Below are positions 1 through 5,281 of a DNA stretch of 5,980 bases, piece by piece (the first letter of the stretch is position 1; every line of letters begins with the position of its first letter). The notes beneath the pieces were generated by a model, which did no database searches, was not told the DNA's origin, and was given only the letters and a program-made list of their open reading frames with translations. The translations under genes were made by a program, and so were the position numbers. The DNA lies in assembly GCA_020442505.1 (NCBI GenBank), contig JAGRJZ010000048.1, forward strand, positions 1 to 5,980, read 5' to 3'. Source of the DNA: Alphaproteobacteria bacterium. GTDB lineage: Bacteria > Pseudomonadota > Alphaproteobacteria > Micavibrionales > Micavibrionaceae.

Positions 1-219
1 CCGCCGGCGACGGTCTTCTTCGGAGAGGTCGGCCTGGCGGGGGAGGTACGGGCCGTCGCCCAGCCGGACGTGCGTCTGAAAGAGGCATCAAAACTCGGTT
101 TTCAGGACGCCGTGATCCCGAAACGCAAAACCCGGGAAGGAACGGCCTCCAAGCCAACGCCTCTGCGTGCCAGTGAAATTAAACACGTTCAGGATCTCGC
201 GGACCTGTTCGGGCGGTGA
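1..219 (+). CDS. radA: DNA repair protein RadA (Sms), C-terminal end only
   Basis: These are the last 72 codons of RadA, the RecA-like ATPase that helps process recombination intermediates by driving branch migration in the cytoplasm. The frame is open from base 1 and ends in TGA at 217-219. What is visible is the end of the Lon-protease-like C-terminal domain: FFGEVGLAGEVRAV, then RLKEASKLGFQDAVIPK, which match the very conserved RadA tail (GE.GL.GE.R.V, R..EA..LGF..A..P). The remainder (IKHVQDLADLFGR) matches the usual C-terminal helix. The zinc finger, Walker motifs and KNRFG motif lie upstream of the window. In many alphaproteobacteria radA is followed by cvpA and purF. Here the next gene is convergent, starting its stop codon only 24 bases away, so radA ends its transcription unit. 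I see no hairpin with a T-run in that gap. Confidence 0.93.
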   Translation, partial: PPATVFFGEVGLAGEVRAVAQPDVRLKEASKLGFQDAVIPKRKTREGTASKPTPLRASEIKHVQDLADLFGR

Positions 220-243
220 CGGCGGCGCCCCTAGGGCCTGGTC

Positions 244-927
244 CTAATGCGAAAACAGGGAGCAATCGCCCAGACGCTCGCCGTAAATCGCCATTTCCAG
301 CATATTCATGAATAGTTCCGCCCGACGCAGACAGCAGGCCGCTTCCAAAAGCGCCTGTTTTTCGCCCGGGTCCAGCGGACAGATCATCGACAGGACGGTA
401 ATCAAACGCTCGTCGGGCGTCTGTTTGACGGCGTTCCAATCACAATCCAGATGGTGCAGGTCGAAGTAACGCTCCAGCAAGGCGTGCAGACGCGCCCGGT
501 CGAAATCCGGGGGTTTCGCCGGCTGTATATCGCCGGTGTAAAGCTCCCAGCAGGGCGTCACCCGCCGATAGCCAGACACGTTTTCCAGTTCCCGCAGGAC
601 CTGAAAACGGCAAACGCCCCGCAGCGTCATCACATAGCGCCCGTCGGCCTGTTCCGCGAAGGCCGTAATGCGCCCCGCGCAGCCGATTGTGAAAAGCGCC
701 TCCCCGCTGGGGGGCGTACGAGCATCGCAGGAAAACGTACGGGGCTGAATCATGCCGATCATCCGGGACGGCGTGCGCAGAGCATCGTCGACCATGGCGA
801 TATAACGCGGTTCGAAAACGTTTAGGGGCAGTTCTCCCCCCGGCAAAAGCAGAACCCCTGTCAGGGGAAAGACGGGAATCTCCGGGGGCAGGCATTCCGG
901 CGCGTATGGTAACGTTCGATAATCCAT
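244..927 (-). CDS. LON substrate-binding domain protein (no protease domain)
   Basis: This 227-residue protein has only the N-terminal substrate-binding domain of Lon proteases, with no AAA+ module and no Ser-Lys peptidase, so it is not itself a protease. The signature stretch is at residues 16-50: IPVFPLTGVLLLPGGELPLN followed by VFEPRYIAMVDDAL. GMIQPR, TIGCAGRI and a C-terminal EKQALLEAACCLRRAELF follow, as in the stand-alone 'peptidase S16 lon domain' proteins common in alphaproteobacteria. Length is normal for that group. Its biochemical role is not established; binding of unfolded or specific client proteins is an inference from the fold. The start ATG at 925-927 lies only 6 bases after the stop of the upstream alkene reductase gene and has no recognisable Shine-Dalgarno, which suggests translational coupling. 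It is the last gene of the minus-strand run and converges with radA. Confidence 0.88.
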   Translation of the reverse strand: MDYRTLPYAPECLPPEIPVFPLTGVLLLPGGELPLNVFEPRYIAMVDDALRTPSRMIGMIQPRTFSCDARTPPSGEALFTIGCAGRITAFAEQADGRYVMTLRGVCRFQVLRELENVSGYRRVTPCWELYTGDIQPAKPPDFDRARLHALLERYFDLHHLDCDWNAVKQTPDERLITVLSMICPLDPGEKQALLEAACCLRRAELFMNMLEMAIYGERLGDCSLFSH

Positions 928-933
928 GAAGGC

Positions 934-2019
934 TTAATATAGCATCGCGGGATAGTCCGTGTAGCCCTTTGGGCCTTCGGAATAAAAACTGTCCGGTTCC
1001 GGTTTGTTGAGGGGGGCCTTCGCCTGGAACCGGTGAACGAGGTCGGGATTGGCGATATAAAGAACGCCGTAGGAGACGGCGTCGGCCTGACCGGTGGCCA
1101 GGGTGTCCGTGCCTTTGGCCGCGTCATAGCCGCCGTTTACGATCAGGGGACCGGAAAATCGTTCCCGGATCAGCGGCGTTATCCGCCGTCCTTCTGGATC
1201 GGCCAGCATATGACCGGGTAAAGGCTCCATCACATGCAAGTACGCGAGCCCGATCGGGTCCAGAGCCCCGGCGAGATACGAAAACAGGGAAGCGGGGTCC
1301 GAGTCGTTCATATCATTTTTCGGATTAGTCGGCGAGATTCGTACACCCGTTCGATCTGCGCCGATTTCTTCGGCCACGGCTTGCGTCGTTTCCAGCAAAA
1401 AGCGCGCCCGATTTTCGACGGACCCGCCGTAGGAATCGGTCCGTTTGTTCGCGCCGTCCCGCAGAAATTCGTCCAGAAGATAACCGTTCGACGCGTGAAT
1501 TTCGACTCCGTCGAATCCGGCGTCTCGTGCCCGGCGAGCGGCCGCGACATAGTCCTGGACGATATCCGGGATCTCGTCTGTTTCCAACGCGCGGGGCGCC
1601 ACAAAAGGCTTCTTTCCGGCCGGCGTGCGGACCTCCCCCGTAAGCCCGACGGCCGACGGCGCAACGGGCAGGCTGCCGTCCGCGTGAAAATCCGGGTGGG
1701 AGACGCGGCCCATATGCCATAGCTGGAGGACGATTTTTCCGCTTGCCGCGTGCACCGCGTCCGTAATCGTTTTCCAGGCCGCGCGTTGTGCGTCATTCCA
1801 TATTCCGGGGGCGTGGTACCAGCCGTAGCCTTGCTCCGAGATCGCCGTCGCCTCCGCGATGATCAGGCCGGCCGATGCGCGTTGCTCGTAATAGTCCCGC
1901 ATCAGCTCCGTCGGAACGGCCGCCGGGCTCGCGCGGCCGCGGGTCAAGGGTGCCATGACGACACGGTTGCGACAGGCGATCGCACCAAAATGCACAGGAT
2001 CAAAAAGCGTAGCGGACAT
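934..2019 (-). CDS. Old Yellow Enzyme family alkene reductase (NemA-like)
   Basis: This FMN-dependent oxidoreductase of 361 residues folds as a TIM barrel and reduces activated alkenes (N-ethylmaleimide, enones, nitro compounds) with NAD(P)H in the cytoplasm. Family landmarks in order: LFDPVHFGAIACRNRVVMAP at residues 5-24 followed by LTR (Thr26 modulates FMN), LQLWHMGRVSHPD at 98-110 (Gln99), EIHASNGYLLDEFLRDGANK at 173-192 with the substrate-binding His175/Asn178 pair and proton-donor Tyr180, TDSYGGSVENRARFLLE, and IVNGGY and YIANPDL near the end. The usual HAAN is HASN, and the usual FGR-F before IANPDL is YGVLY; I believe both occur in relatives. An in-frame ATG at 2050-2052 would add 11 residues, but I prefer 2017-2019: it gives the normal N-terminus (MSATLFDP) and has AAGGA six bases upstream. 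It sits 75 bases after the HTH gene and 6 bases before the LON-domain gene. Substrate is not predictable. Confidence 0.93.
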   Translation of the reverse strand: MSATLFDPVHFGAIACRNRVVMAPLTRGRASPAAVPTELMRDYYEQRASAGLIIAEATAISEQGYGWYHAPGIWNDAQRAAWKTITDAVHAASGKIVLQLWHMGRVSHPDFHADGSLPVAPSAVGLTGEVRTPAGKKPFVAPRALETDEIPDIVQDYVAAARRARDAGFDGVEIHASNGYLLDEFLRDGANKRTDSYGGSVENRARFLLETTQAVAEEIGADRTGVRISPTNPKNDMNDSDPASLFSYLAGALDPIGLAYLHVMEPLPGHMLADPEGRRITPLIRERFSGPLIVNGGYDAAKGTDTLATGQADAVSYGVLYIANPDLVHRFQAKAPLNKPEPDSFYSEGPKGYTDYPAMLY

Positions 2020-2094
2020 GTCTTTTCCTTCTTGGATGAGACAACAGACCATGCCAGATCAAAACGGGGTTGAAAAGGGGAAAGAGGGCTTGCG

Positions 2095-2433
2095 TTAAAT
2101 CAACCAGCCCGGCGGCACGTCCAGCGCCTGCGCCAGGGCTTTTATAGCGGCGAGGGAGCCGTCCTTTGCGCCGCGCTCTATCTCGGTCAGGTAGGGGCGG
2201 GACAGGCCTGCGGCCAGAGCTAGCGTGGCTTGCGTCATGCCCCGATATTTACGCAGAACGCGCACCGGACTTTCCTGTCCGGCGGCTAGACGGTCGCGAA
2301 TGTCGTCCGGCAGATCCTTTGTCGGAACGGATGTGAGCGCCGCGGGGGAGAGCATCGCCCGGTACTCGTGAAGCGGCACCAACATATAGGGTCGTCCCTG
2401 GATATGGAGAAGATCGTGAGAGGATTGTCGCAT
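2095..2433 (-). CDS. XRE/Cro-type HTH regulator with Phd/antitoxin-like N-terminus
   Basis: This small 112-residue DNA-binding protein has two parts. Residues 1-30 include RPYMLVPLHEYRAML, which resembles the opening strand-helix of Phd/YefM-type antitoxins (VLLPLEEYE-like). Residues 57-110 form an XRE/Cro helix-turn-helix: VRVLRKYRGMTQATLALAAG, then the recognition segment LSRPYLTEIERGAKDGSLAA, ending in IKALAQALDVPPGWLI. Proteins of this layout are widespread in proteobacteria, often as antitoxins or autoregulators beside a RelE/ParE-type toxin. No toxin gene lies next to it here, so it is an orphan in this window. The start at 2431-2433 is preferred over an ATG 45 bases upstream because AGGGGAG lies seven bases before it and the N-terminus then matches the family. 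It lies 54 bases after glpD and 75 before the alkene reductase. It could regulate either neighbour or itself; nothing here decides. Confidence 0.85.
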   Translation of the reverse strand: MRQSSHDLLHIQGRPYMLVPLHEYRAMLSPAALTSVPTKDLPDDIRDRLAAGQESPVRVLRKYRGMTQATLALAAGLSRPYLTEIERGAKDGSLAAIKALAQALDVPPGWLI

Positions 2434-2487
2434 TGAAGGGCTCCCCTGGAGATGTCGCTCGTGAGGACACTGTAGCAAGCTTTCCGC

Positions 2488-3996
2488 TTAGCTGCAATCC
2501 GTTGGTTTCGGGTGTCTATGCAGGTATTCTTCAAGCGCCGCAACGGTTTTTGGATTGACATGCATTCCCCGTTTTGATCGGCGCCAGAGGATGTCTTCGG
2601 TCGTACAGGCAAATTCCCGGTCGATCAAATACCGAATTTCGGCCTCGTAGAGATCGTCGCCGAAAGTTCGGCCGAGACCGGTCATGTCAGCCGCGTGGTT
2701 CAGGGCAGCGTCCATCCGGGTACCGTAGGCATAGGCCGTCCGGACGATCAACGTCTCCGGCGCCCATGCGTAACGGTTTTTCTGTCTTGCGATAAAAGCG
2801 CCCATGTCGCAAGCGGGAATATCCCCGCCCGGAAGGGGCGTGCGTGCCGTCCAGGCGGGGCGTTTTGTGATCCGGTCGACCACGTCTTCGGCCAGATGGC
2901 GGTAGGTCGTGATTTTTCCTCCGAAAATGCTGTAAAGATTAAGGCTATCTTTTTGTATTTTATGAATTTTATAGTCACGCGTGACGGCGCGGGCACTGGC
3001 GGCTGCGTCTTCCAGCAGGGGGCGCACGCCGCTATAGGAAAATAGAATCCGGTCTGTATCGATTTTTTCCTTAAAGCTATGATTAACAGCCTGCAAAAGA
3101 TAGGTTTTTTCCTGTTCGTCGATCGCCACTTTCGCCGGGTTTTGTTCAAAGGCGAAGGGCGTGTCGGTCGTCCCGATCAAGGTAAAATCCTGTTCGTAGG
3201 GAAGCGCAAAGACGATCCGCCGGTCGGGTTGCTGGAGGATATAGCAGTGGTTGCCTTCGTACAGCCGGGGAACGATGATATGGCTGCCCTTCACCAGGCG
3301 CATCTGCGGTGTTTTTTCGTCGGAGAGGCCTGTTTGGTCGAGCAAATGTCGGACCCACGGACCGGCAGCGTTGACAACGGTTTTTGCTGTCCTTTCAAAA
3401 TGCTGCCCCGTTTTTTTGCTGAGCAGGGTAAGCGACCAGTTTTCAGGACCGCTGGCGATTGCGGTGCATTCCGTCCGGGTCAGGATCGTGGCGCCGCGTT
3501 CTTGCGCGTCCACGGCGTTCAAGACCGCCAATCGGGAATCGTCGACCCATCCGTCGCTGTAGGCGAAAGCCTGGGGGGATTCCGCCAGGGGCTCAAGATA
3601 GCGGGATTCGCGGCGCCCGATCCGGCGGGAGCCGTGAAAGGCCTTGCGGCGGGCCAGATGATCGTAGAGAAAGAGCCCCGTCCGGATCATCCAGGCCGGT
3701 CGGATTTCCTTCGCCCGCGGCAGAATAAACGTGCGCGTTTGGATCAAATGCGGGGCGTTGCGGAACAGAATTTCCCGCTCTTGCAATGCTTCCCGGACCA
3801 GGCGGAATTCGCCATATTCCAGATAGCGCAGACCGCCGTGAATCAATTTGGAGCTGGCCGAGGAGGTGGCGCTGGCCAAGTCGTTCTGTTCGATCAGCAA
3901 GACGGACAAACCCCGCCCGGCTGCATCGCGCGCGATGCCGGTTCCGTTTATGCCGCCGCCGATGACGCATAGATCGTAGCTGTGCCGTCCGTTCAT
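2488..3996 (-). CDS. glpD: aerobic glycerol-3-phosphate dehydrogenase
   Basis: GlpD is the FAD-dependent, membrane-associated enzyme that oxidises sn-glycerol-3-phosphate to dihydroxyacetone phosphate and passes the electrons to quinone. The 502-residue length is standard. Visible features: the Rossmann FAD-binding motif VIGGGINGTGIARDAAGRGL at residues 11-30 ending in the acidic E36; SSKLIHGGLRYLEYGEFRLV at 48-67, the GlpD hallmark; VNAAGPWV at 208-215; KGSHIIVP at 236-243; ALPYEQDFTLIGTTDTPF at 264-281; YSGVRPL at 321-327; GGKITTYRHLAEDVVDRI at 359-376, ending the oxidoreductase domain; and the C-terminal helical domain with YGTRMDAAL and TTEDILWRRSKRGMHV at 465-480. The frame is intact with all expected motifs. 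The ATG at 3994-3996 gives the usual N-terminus but has no good Shine-Dalgarno. No glpF, glpK or glpR is in the window; neighbours are a small unknown gene upstream and an HTH gene downstream. Confidence 0.96.
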   Translation of the reverse strand: MNGRHSYDLCVIGGGINGTGIARDAAGRGLSVLLIEQNDLASATSSASSKLIHGGLRYLEYGEFRLVREALQEREILFRNAPHLIQTRTFILPRAKEIRPAWMIRTGLFLYDHLARRKAFHGSRRIGRRESRYLEPLAESPQAFAYSDGWVDDSRLAVLNAVDAQERGATILTRTECTAIASGPENWSLTLLSKKTGQHFERTAKTVVNAAGPWVRHLLDQTGLSDEKTPQMRLVKGSHIIVPRLYEGNHCYILQQPDRRIVFALPYEQDFTLIGTTDTPFAFEQNPAKVAIDEQEKTYLLQAVNHSFKEKIDTDRILFSYSGVRPLLEDAAASARAVTRDYKIHKIQKDSLNLYSIFGGKITTYRHLAEDVVDRITKRPAWTARTPLPGGDIPACDMGAFIARQKNRYAWAPETLIVRTAYAYGTRMDAALNHAADMTGLGRTFGDDLYEAEIRYLIDREFACTTEDILWRRSKRGMHVNPKTVAALEEYLHRHPKPTDCS

Positions 3997-4039
3997 TGCG
4001 CTTTTGATTTTGCCACGAGGGCGCCGCAGGGTCCAGAGC

Positions 4040-4363
4040 CTAAACCGTTTTGTCGAGGAGATGGGGCGGTTCGTTCGTGTTCAGGGAATCGATCAACAGA
4101 TCCCTTATGACTTGATGCAGACCGGGGGGAAAGCGATTTTCGTCCAGGAACAACGCTTGGATTTCGCTTGCGATCTCTGTAAACCCCTTCGCGGTCGGGG
4201 AGGGCACCGCCGGGTGTGCCCGGACTGATGTGGAAAGGGAGGCCGGTTGGGTGGGCCGATCGGTTTCCTGCTGTCCGCGCGCAAAAAAATGATCGTTCGC
4301 GACGAATGAGGGGCGGGAAAAAGGCGGGTTGCTATATGAATATGTTTCCGCACGCATAATCAT
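4040..4363 (-). CDS. hypothetical protein, unrecognised
   Basis: This is an unrecognised open frame of 107 residues. The first 60 or so residues are polar and rich in Pro, Ser, Thr and Arg, and look disordered. The C-terminal part is more protein-like: FTEIASEIQALFLDENRFPP then GLHQVIRDLLIDSLN reads as two amphipathic helices with a short turn. I see no signal peptide, membrane segment or metal-binding motif. Codons in the C-terminal half look like those of the neighbouring genes, with a tendency to G or C in third positions. It ends 43 bases before glpD on the same strand and follows a candidate promoter, so it would be the first gene of the run. AGGA lies four bases before the ATG at 4361-4363 and ten before a second in-frame ATG (4355-4357), so either start is possible. 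It may be lineage-specific; a chance ORF in the glpD leader is not excluded. Confidence 0.5.
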   Translation of the reverse strand: MIMRAETYSYSNPPFSRPSFVANDHFFARGQQETDRPTQPASLSTSVRAHPAVPSPTAKGFTEIASEIQALFLDENRFPPGLHQVIRDLLIDSLNTNEPPHLLDKTV

Positions 4364-4378
4364 TTCATCCTGAAATGA
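4360..4378. repeat. perfect 8-bp inverted repeat over the start of the unknown gene
   Basis: TCATTTCA (4360-4367) and TGAAATGA (4371-4378) are perfect reverse complements separated by three bases (TCC). Read on the minus strand, the three-base loop and adjoining base carry the AGGA of the presumed ribosome binding site, and the downstream arm contains the first ATG of the unknown gene at 4040-4363. It could be a repressor operator (19-bp dyad) or an mRNA hairpin hiding the start. The symmetry is seen directly; the function is inference. Confidence 0.5.
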
Positions 4379-4438
4379 ACGGCTTTTTCATTACCAAAAC
4401 CGTACGCTGTTCTGCGTGGAGAGTCATCTTGTTCATGA

Positions 4439-4468
4439 TATATATCCACAGGAAAGAAAAAGCGCCAA
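4439..4468 (-). promoter_or_regulatory. candidate sigma70-type promoter for the minus-strand gene run
   Basis: On the minus strand, TTGGCG (4468-4463) and TATATA (4444-4439) are separated by 18 bases, each matching four of six consensus positions. The expected transcription start is about 4432, giving a leader of about 70 bases before the unknown gene and making this a reasonable promoter for the glpD run. The surrounding DNA is AT-rich compared with the flanking genes, as expected for a promoter region, but AT-richness also raises the chance of a random match. Confidence 0.4.
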
Positions 4469-4486
4469 AAACAAGCGAGTCATTTC

Positions 4487-4515
4487 TTGACAGAAATTGC
4501 GTTTTGTGATTAATT
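4487..4515 (+). promoter_or_regulatory. sigma70-type promoter of rplU-rpmA(-obgE)
   Basis: A perfect TTGACA -35 box lies at 4487-4492. The -10 is ATTAAT at 4509-4514 (16-base spacer, four of six matches) or TTAATT at 4510-4515 (17-base spacer, preceded by TG as an extended -10). Transcription would start near 4521, leaving a leader of about 35 bases before rplU. A strong housekeeping promoter is expected ahead of a ribosomal protein operon, and this is the best match in the gap. Confidence 0.72.
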
Positions 4516-4517
4516 CC

Positions 4518-4533
4518 CGGCTTCGTGAAGCTG
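4518..4533 (+). repeat. small hairpin at the predicted 5' end of the rplU mRNA
   Basis: GCTT (4520-4523) pairs with AAGC (4528-4531) around CGTG, and the stem extends outward by a G-U and a C-G pair to 4518 and 4533. If transcription starts near 4521 the hairpin would lie at or just inside the very 5' end, where such stems can protect mRNA from decay. It is short, so it may be chance. Confidence 0.3.
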
Positions 4534-4555
4534 ACGCAAGAAAATGGTTTGAAAA

Positions 4556-4837
4556 ATGTTTGCAATTATTCGTACGGGCGGCAAGCAATACAAGGTCGCC
4601 AAGGATGACAAGATTCAGGTTGAGAAGCTGGACGGCGCGGAAGGCGCTTCGGTGGATCTGGATGTTCTTTATGGCGAAGGCGGGAAGAAAGCGGGCGTGA
4701 AGGCCAAAATTCTGGCTCATGTCCGCGGTCCAAAGATCACGGTTTTCAAGAAGAAACGCCGTCAGAATTACCGCCGGAAAAAGGGCCATCGTCAGGACCT
4801 GACGTTGATCCAGATTACGGATGTGAAAGCGGCCTGA
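4556..4837 (+). CDS. rplU: 50S ribosomal protein L21, shortened form
   Basis: L21 binds 23S rRNA in the large ribosomal subunit. The N-terminus MFAIIRTGGKQYKVAKDDKI with QVEKLDG, and the C-terminal stretch VFKKKRRQNYRRKKGHRQ at residues 63-80 followed by ITDV, are diagnostic; the basic tail contacts rRNA. At 93 residues it is about ten shorter than the usual 101-105. The shortfall lies between DVLYGEGGKKAGV (36-48) and KAKILAHVRG (49-58), where most L21 proteins carry an extra segment of the kind VG.P.V.GA.V. The frame is continuous and both sides align, so this looks like a real in-frame loss. The start at 4556 is fixed by the universal N-terminus; an in-frame ATG at 4544 is closed by TGA two codons later. 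No strong Shine-Dalgarno precedes it. It is first in the rplU-rpmA-obgE block, 91 bases before rpmA. Confidence 0.97.
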   Translation: MFAIIRTGGKQYKVAKDDKIQVEKLDGAEGASVDLDVLYGEGGKKAGVKAKILAHVRGPKITVFKKKRRQNYRRKKGHRQDLTLIQITDVKAA

Positions 4838-4928
4838 TCGTTATTCGTATGTTCGTTGTTCGTGTTTTCGAAAGAACGAGCGGTGAATAATCGAAAAAAC
4901 GAAAGAACGAAAAAACGAGGATTGAAAA
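4838..4928 (+). repeat. rplU-rpmA spacer of iterated TTCGT / CGAA motifs forming an inverted repeat
   Basis: The left half repeats TTCGT at 4844, 4852 and 4859. The right half is an eight-base tandem repeat, CGAAAAAA (4892-4899), CGAAAGAA (4900-4907), CGAAAAAA (4908-4915), running straight into CGAGGA (4916-4921), whose GAGGA is the rpmA ribosome binding site. The two halves are complementary: 4852-4870 pairs with 4892-4911 as an imperfect stem (17 pairs with two mismatches and one bulge) over a 21-base loop. TTATTC (4841-4846) can also pair with GAATAA (4885-4890), and TTTTCGAAA at 4865-4873 offers a local alternative. No T-run follows, so it does not look like a terminator. It may be a small species-specific repeat or an RNA element controlling rpmA. 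Confidence 0.65.
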
Positions 4929-5186
4929 ATGGCACATAAAAAAGCAGGGGGTAGTTCCCGGAACGGTCGTGATTCGGCAGGGCGTCGTCTGGGCGTAAAG
5001 ATCTACGGAGGACAGGTCGCGGAGGCCGGGAATATCATCGTGCGCCAACGCGGTACGAAATTCCACCCCGGTCATAACGTTGGCTTGGGTAAGGATCACA
5101 CGATTTACGCGCTCGTCAATGGAGCGGTCCGCTTTGCGATGGGGCGTGACGGCCGGACGACCGTAAACGTGGTATCGGCAGAGTAA
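4929..5186 (+). CDS. rpmA: 50S ribosomal protein L27
   Basis: L27 sits in the large subunit with its N-terminus reaching toward the peptidyl-transferase centre, and takes part in late 50S assembly. The 85-residue length and sequence are typical: MAHKKAGGSSRNGRDSAGRR at 1-20 followed by LGVKIYGGQ, then NIIVRQRGTKFHPGHNVGLG at 35-54 and KDHTIYALVNGAVRF. The N-terminus begins directly with the mature MAHKK form, with no cleavable extension of the kind seen in Firmicutes. The start is supported by GAGGA seven bases upstream (4917-4921), in contrast to the weak sites before rplU and obgE. It stands in the usual place after rplU. Synthesis could be affected by the repeat-rich spacer just before it, because the last copy of the octamer merges with the ribosome binding site; that is inference. 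Confidence 0.98.
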   Translation: MAHKKAGGSSRNGRDSAGRRLGVKIYGGQVAEAGNIIVRQRGTKFHPGHNVGLGKDHTIYALVNGAVRFAMGRDGRTTVNVVSAE

Positions 5187-5187
5187 A

Positions 5188-5281
5188 GAATCTCGGAGTT
5201 TTGGAATTTTGGAATCTCGGAAAAGATTGATTCCGGGGTTCTGACATTCCGGTCATCTGAAATTCCTCAAATGAAATTCCT
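5188..5281 (+). repeat. rpmA-obgE spacer made of short direct and inverted repeats
   Basis: GAATCTCGGA occurs at 5188-5197 and 5212-5221. Between them TTTTGGAA is repeated in tandem (5199-5206, 5207-5214). The complement ATTCC follows at 5230, 5246, 5262 and 5276, so GGAATC (5211-5216) can pair with GATTCC (5229-5234), with further G-U pairs outside. A ten-base direct repeat TGAAATTCCT (5258-5267 and 5272-5281) spans the obgE start. No T-run follows the stem, so I do not call a terminator. Its repeated style is like the rplU-rpmA spacer but with different motifs. Confidence 0.55.

Noticed and set aside
220..243. CCCTAGGG palindrome (229-236) in the gap between radA and the LON-domain gene, considered as a bidirectional terminator
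   Set aside because: The stem is only four base pairs with no loop and there is no T-run on either strand.
451..825. Plus-strand frame of 124 codons opposite the LON-domain gene
   Set aside because: It has no family resemblance and lies wholly opposite a well-supported gene.
1453..1510. HASN instead of HAAN in the alkene reductase active site, considered as an inactivating change
   Set aside because: The His and Asn that bind the substrate and the following Tyr are all kept; the changed position is not catalytic.
1234..1796. Open frames of 162 codons on both strands within the alkene reductase gene
   Set aside because: Both are Arg/Pro-rich shadow translations of a GC-rich gene; the reductase frame carries all the catalytic motifs.
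2020..2052. Eleven-residue N-terminal extension of the alkene reductase from the ATG at 2050-2052
   Set aside because: The internal ATG at 2017-2019 has a good AAGGA site and matches the normal family N-terminus; the extension contains that ribosome binding site as codons.
3079..3972. Open frame of 297 codons on the plus strand, antisense to glpD
   Set aside because: Its translation has no recognisable motif and is a mirror of the codon bias of glpD, which has full family support on the other strand.
4365..4436. Minus-strand frame of 23 codons ending one base before the unknown gene's ATG, considered as a leader peptide
   Set aside because: It has no ribosome binding site, its ATG lies upstream of the transcription start implied by the best promoter, and it shows no run of regulatory codons. 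It remains only a weak possibility.
4838..4928. rplU-rpmA inverted repeat considered as a CRISPR array or an intrinsic terminator
   Set aside because: The units are eight bases with no spacers, and no T-run follows the stem; terminating here would cut off rpmA.
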